From Bog-756 sp036553725 (GTDB lineage: Bacteria; Actinomycetota; Acidimicrobiia; Acidimicrobiales; RAAP-2): 13,402 nt of DNA. Both the position numbers and the translations under genes were made by a program. A model generated the notes under the pieces. That model searched no databases. It was not told where the DNA came from and worked only from the letters and a program-made list of their open reading frames with translations. Where the stretch lies: assembly GCA_036553725.1 (NCBI GenBank), contig DATBOO010000039.1, positions 1 to 13,402 on the forward strand. Reading direction: 5' to 3'. Positions within the stretch are counted from its first letter, which is position 1, and each line of letters begins with the position of its first letter. Shown one piece after another: positions 13,346-13,402 of the stretch.

Positions 13346-13402
13346 GTCGATCAAGACCGCCATCGACGGGCGCGAGCTCACGATCTCCAATCTGGACAAG
13401 GT
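13335..13402 (+). CDS. LigD-type polymerase/primase domain protein, 3' end beyond the window
   Basis: Only the first 22 codons are present. GTG 13335 overlaps the ligase stop (13343-13345) by 11 bp. The reading after about ten residues is DGRELTISNLDK, which matches the start of LigD polymerase domains (GRELxxSNLDKVxxP), where an archaeo-eukaryotic-primase fold adds nucleotides or ribonucleotides at break ends. The gene therefore appears to supply, as a separate protein, the domain missing from the upstream ligase. The identification rests on this short segment plus its neighbour, but the context makes it convincing. Confidence 0.8.
   Translation, partial: MSPESIKTAIDGRELTISNLDK

Overview
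The window is a 13.4-kb piece of a very GC-rich bacterial chromosome. The coding is dense, GTG starts are frequent, and genes overlap or nearly touch. Gene content points to an actinobacterium, possibly of the Acidimicrobiia: a thiolase/DUF35 pair, a SigB/SigF-type partner-switch cluster, and NHEJ ligase parts. The class assignment is inference from composition and gene content. I see no tRNA, rRNA, insertion sequence, CRISPR array or phage gene.

Left part (1-4158), CoA-ester metabolism. A family III CoA-transferase, cut by the window edge, is followed by a DUF35 zinc-ribbon/OB protein and a thiolase-like protein that overlap as ATGA. A convergent acyl-CoA synthetase overlaps the thiolase tail by 11 bp. 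Together they resemble a catabolic module that activates an acid, moves CoA and cleaves a carbon-carbon bond. The substrate cannot be read from the sequence.

Middle part (4159-6931). An aldo/keto reductase, a DsbA-like thioredoxin-fold protein and a class II histone-deacetylase-like amidohydrolase run on the + strand as a probable operon. A perfect 26-bp tandem duplication (5853-5904) lies across the start of the deacetylase gene. It puts the apparent original start out of frame. A hairpin at 6904-6929 separates this operon from the convergent block on its right.

Right part on the - strand (11761 down to 6932). In transcription order: a STAS anti-anti-sigma factor, an RsbW-like protein with a degenerate ATP site, a SigB/SigF-type sigma factor, an NTF2/SnoaL-like protein, a second aldo/keto reductase, and an acyl-CoA carboxylase protein with a biotin-carrier domain fused ahead of the carboxyltransferase. 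No biotin carboxylase lies in the window.

Right edge (11879-13402). Divergent from the sigma cluster is an ATP-dependent DNA ligase of the LigD type (phosphoesterase plus ligase domains). It overlaps by 11 bp the start of a separate LigD-type polymerase gene, which runs off the window. The layout invites the idea that end-joining repair and the stress sigma factor are linked.

Nothing here is clearly a wholly new system. The observations most worth a second look are the 26-bp duplication, the RsbW-like protein that appears to lack kinase residues next to a STAS protein that keeps its serine, the BCCP-CT fusion, and the unusual catalytic positions in the CoA-transferase and thiolase.
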